This document shows positions 12,379 through 14,658 of a stretch of DNA of 14,658 bases, piece by piece. The stretch is taken from positions 1 through 14,658 of the forward strand of contig JBJXGU010000069.1 in the NCBI GenBank assembly GCA_046160245.1. The letters are read 5' to 3'. The notes beneath the pieces are model-generated. The model was not told the DNA's origin, ran no database searches, and saw only the letters and a list, made by a program, of their open reading frames with translations. Made by a program: the position numbers and the translations under genes. The stretch comes from JAJTFW01 sp046160245. GTDB taxonomy: Bacteria; Bacteroidota; Bacteroidia; AKYH767-A; OLB10. Within the stretch, counting starts at the first letter, position 1, and every line of letters starts with the position of its first letter.

Positions 12379-14658
12379 ATGAAATTACATAGACTTCTCT
12401 TTTTTACACTTCTATTTACGCTATCAAATTACGCATCCTTAGCCCAAGCACCGAAATCATTTAGTTCGGAACCGGAAGCATTTTTCAAAGAATTGAAAGG
12501 GTATATGGAGCTTACCAATAAGAAAGAGACAGAGAAGTTGATGGATAAATTTGAGTTGATGTGGATAAAGACACCCAAATTTACCGGAGAGCAGATGCGC
12601 ACCATTGTTGCAACGGCCAACGACATGTTGAAAAAGAGAATGAAACCGTATCCTGATTTTAGCAACTATGTAATCGCGTTAATGGCTTTTAGCGAGTCGG
12701 GAAGAAGTTTAGATATGTTTCTGAATTGGCATAATAGTTTGGACAAAGTTATTTCGGGTAGTACTAAGCGATATAGTAATTACATTGAGGACGTGGCCGG
12801 ACTTTTTGCAACCAATACACTCTATGAATCCAGTTCTACCAAATGGGTGGCCAGCACGGGCGATTTTTTATTTGAATTTGACACGGTACCAAAAATTAAG
12901 TTTCCAAAAATGGATTTGACATGCTATGCGAAAGAGGATAGCAGTGTAATTTCAGGAGTTAGTGGTTATTATTATCCGCTCAGTAAATCCTTTGTAGGAA
13001 AAGGTGGAAAACTATTTTGGACGCGGGCCGGATTGAATTCTGCAACTACTTATGCTGATATTTTATCAGTCAACGTAGATTTAACGAGTACAGAATGGGG
13101 AACCGATAGTGCTGTGTTTTACAACAAACAATATTTTAAGGAACCCTTGCGAGGAAAAGTACTTGATAAAATTTTAGCCAATGTAACCCCTGACAAAGCA
13201 ACCTATCCCAGATTCAGTTCCTATGATTTAAAATTAGGAATCAAAGAAATTGTGAAGGATGCTGATTATGTTGGAGGATTTTCTCAACATGGAAGTAAGA
13301 TGATCGGTTCTGGAACGAAAGAACAAAAGGCGTCTTTAACATTCAAAAGAAATAACAAACATTTTTTAGTGGTGTCGTCGATGAGTTTTGTAGTACGTCC
13401 CGATCGTATTAGCTCTGACAATGCATCCTTTGTTTGCTATCATGAGCAAGACAGTATTTATCATCCCTCTGTGGAGATGAAATATATCAGTAAAGATCGA
13501 GAACTGAGTTTCATTCGGACTTCTGGTGTGGGAGTGTCTATGCCATTTTTTAATTCATTTCATCAGATGGACATGTATGTAGATGCGATTTATTGGAAGA
13601 TTGATGATCCCATCATGGAATTAAAAATGTTAAGCGGGAAAGGTGAAAGCAAGATGGTACTAGAATCGAGTAATCTTTATACCGATGAGCGATATCAAAA
13701 AATTCAAGGAATCTCTGATGTGAGTCCATTATTTACCATTAAACAATATGTTGAAAAAAATAGTAGAATCATCTACGTTCCCGACTTTGCTCGACATTTA
13801 AGAGTGAGTGAACAACAAGCCAGATCCTTAATTATTTTTTTAGCGAACAAAGGATTTTTAAGTTATGACTTTGAAACTGACGAATCGACCATCAATGAAA
13901 AATTGTATTATTATTTAGCCGCAAGGAGCAATAAAACAGACTACGATAAAATTGAAATCGAATCTGTCATCTCAGCACTTCCCAATGCGAAGTTGAATTT
14001 GATGAATTTTGAAATGGACCTACAAGGAGTTGGAAAAATACTCTTGAGCGATTCACAGCAAGTTTGGATTGCCCCTGTGGAACAACAAATGCGTTTGCTA
14101 AAAAATAGAGATTTTGAATTTAGTGGACGTGTACATGCGGGAAGAAGTGATTTTTATGGTAAAAAATTCAAGTTCTTGTATGATCAATTTAGAATTGATT
14201 TGGCGAATGTAGATTCCATTCGATTAAAAGTGGTTTCCGAAACGGAATTGGATGAAAATGGAAATCCCAAATTAATTCCATTGAAAAGTACGTTGCAAAA
14301 TGTTACAGGAAAAATTTATATTGATAGTTTATCGAATAAGTCGAGTCGTAAAAGTTATCCCGCCTACCCTATTTTTGTCAGCGATAAAGAAGCATTCGTT
14401 TATTACGATCATCCATCGATTTACAATTCGGTGTATAAACGCGATAATTTTTACTTTAAAATGGATCCATTTACCATTGATTCGCTGGATAACTTCTCAG
14501 CCGGCGGACTTAAGTTTAAAGGGGATTTCGAATCAAGTGGCATCTTTCCTACCATTGCTGAAACTGCAATTATTCGTCCCGATTATTCATTCGGTTTTGA
14601 GCGTGAGAGTCCATCGGATGGATATGCCATGTACGGTGGAAAAGGTCGTTACTTTAAT
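12379..14658 (+). CDS. Large secreted protein of unknown function, N-terminal 760 residues
   Basis: The frame is open from ATG 12379 to the right edge, giving 760 residues without a stop; the 3' end is missing. Residues 1-23 (MKLHRLLFFTLLFTLSNYASLAQ) form a signal peptide ending in a typical Bacteroidota LAQ site. I do not recognise a named family. The protein is mostly beta-like with many aromatic and charged residues. A helical part covers about 30-120. Around residues 470-500, VSEQQARSLIIFLANKGFLSYDFE resembles a short winged-helix-like turn, though this is weak. There is no repeat pattern or Asp-box. Long secreted proteins of unknown function like this are common in this phylum, and a T9SS tail, if present, would be outside the window. 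It may have its own promoter, being 115 bp after prmA. Confidence 0.75.
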   Translation, partial: MKLHRLLFFTLLFTLSNYASLAQAPKSFSSEPEAFFKELKGYMELTNKKETEKLMDKFELMWIKTPKFTGEQMRTIVATANDMLKKRMKPYPDFSNYVIALMAFSESGRSLDMFLNWHNSLDKVISGSTKRYSNYIEDVAGLFATNTLYESSSTKWVASTGDFLFEFDTVPKIKFPKMDLTCYAKEDSSVISGVSGYYYPLSKSFVGKGGKLFWTRAGLNSATTYADILSVNVDLTSTEWGTDSAVFYNKQYFKEPLRGKVLDKILANVTPDKATYPRFSSYDLKLGIKEIVKDADYVGGFSQHGSKMIGSGTKEQKASLTFKRNNKHFLVVSSMSFVVRPDRISSDNASFVCYHEQDSIYHPSVEMKYISKDRELSFIRTSGVGVSMPFFNSFHQMDMYVDAIYWKIDDPIMELKMLSGKGESKMVLESSNLYTDERYQKIQGISDVSPLFTIKQYVEKNSRIIYVPDFARHLRVSEQQARSLIIFLANKGFLSYDFETDESTINEKLYYYLAARSNKTDYDKIEIESVISALPNAKLNLMNFEMDLQGVGKILLSDSQQVWIAPVEQQMRLLKNRDFEFSGRVHAGRSDFYGKKFKFLYDQFRIDLANVDSIRLKVVSETELDENGNPKLIPLKSTLQNVTGKIYIDSLSNKSSRKSYPAYPIFVSDKEAFVYYDHPSIYNSVYKRDNFYFKMDPFTIDSLDNFSAGGLKFKGDFESSGIFPTIAETAIIRPDYSFGFERESPSDGYAMYGGKGRYFN

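Noticed and set aside
1..14658. A defence, secondary-metabolite or phage system
   Set aside because: No nuclease, toxin, integrase, transposase, synthase or phage gene is seen. The genes are housekeeping, catabolic or secreted proteins.

Overview
The window looks like chromosomal DNA of a member of the Bacteroidota. Two tandem genes end in type IX secretion (Por/T9SS type A) sorting domains with YPNP and a closing K-F-I motif. One gene encodes a SMUG2-like (DUF4918) uracil-DNA glycosylase of the kind known from this phylum. Several genes have a -7 promoter box of the TAnnTTTG type, Shine-Dalgarno sites are not evident, and the DNA is AT-rich. I cannot name the genus; an uncultured Flavobacteriales or Chitinophagales-like lineage is a guess.

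Layout: (1) 1-238, the 3' end of a calcineurin-like phosphoesterase. (2) 239-676, a repeat-filled spacer. (3) 677-4776, two tandem paralogous secreted Asp-box beta-propeller proteins with T9SS sorting tails. (4) 4777-4956, a second copy of the spacer repeat family, in the same orientation, so the gene pair is bracketed by related direct repeats. (5) 4968-5672, an RsmI-family SAM methyltransferase. (6) 5673-6057, a convergent spacer with a terminator-like hairpin, direct repeats and an octamer array. (7) 6058-11369 on the minus strand, a compact cluster read in the order SMUG2-like glycosylase, small four-helix membrane protein, imidazolonepropionase (hutI), arginase-family formimidoylglutamase-like protein (hutG), a broken 5' stub of ftcD, and full-length bifunctional ftcD. 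(8) 11430-12263, divergent prmA. (9) 12379 to the right edge, the N-terminal 760 residues of a large secreted protein of unknown function.

The minus-strand cluster covers the lower half of histidine degradation. HutI opens imidazolonepropionate to N-formimidoylglutamate. That intermediate can then go to glutamate plus formamide (HutG-like) or to glutamate plus 5,10-methenyl-THF and ammonia (FtcD). Having both in one operon is unusual. Histidase and urocanase are not in the window.

The best oddity is the ftcD stub at 7866-7973. It encodes the same first 16 residues as the intact ftcD but differs at 9 of 16 codons, all synonymously, and it sits 24 bp after hutG where the next operon gene would be expected. 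This points to replacement or loss of a second, long-diverged ftcD rather than a recent slip. I did not find a convincing wholly new multi-gene system. The remaining signals are the repeat family around the secreted-protein pair and promoter boxes placed so close to start codons that leaderless transcripts are likely.
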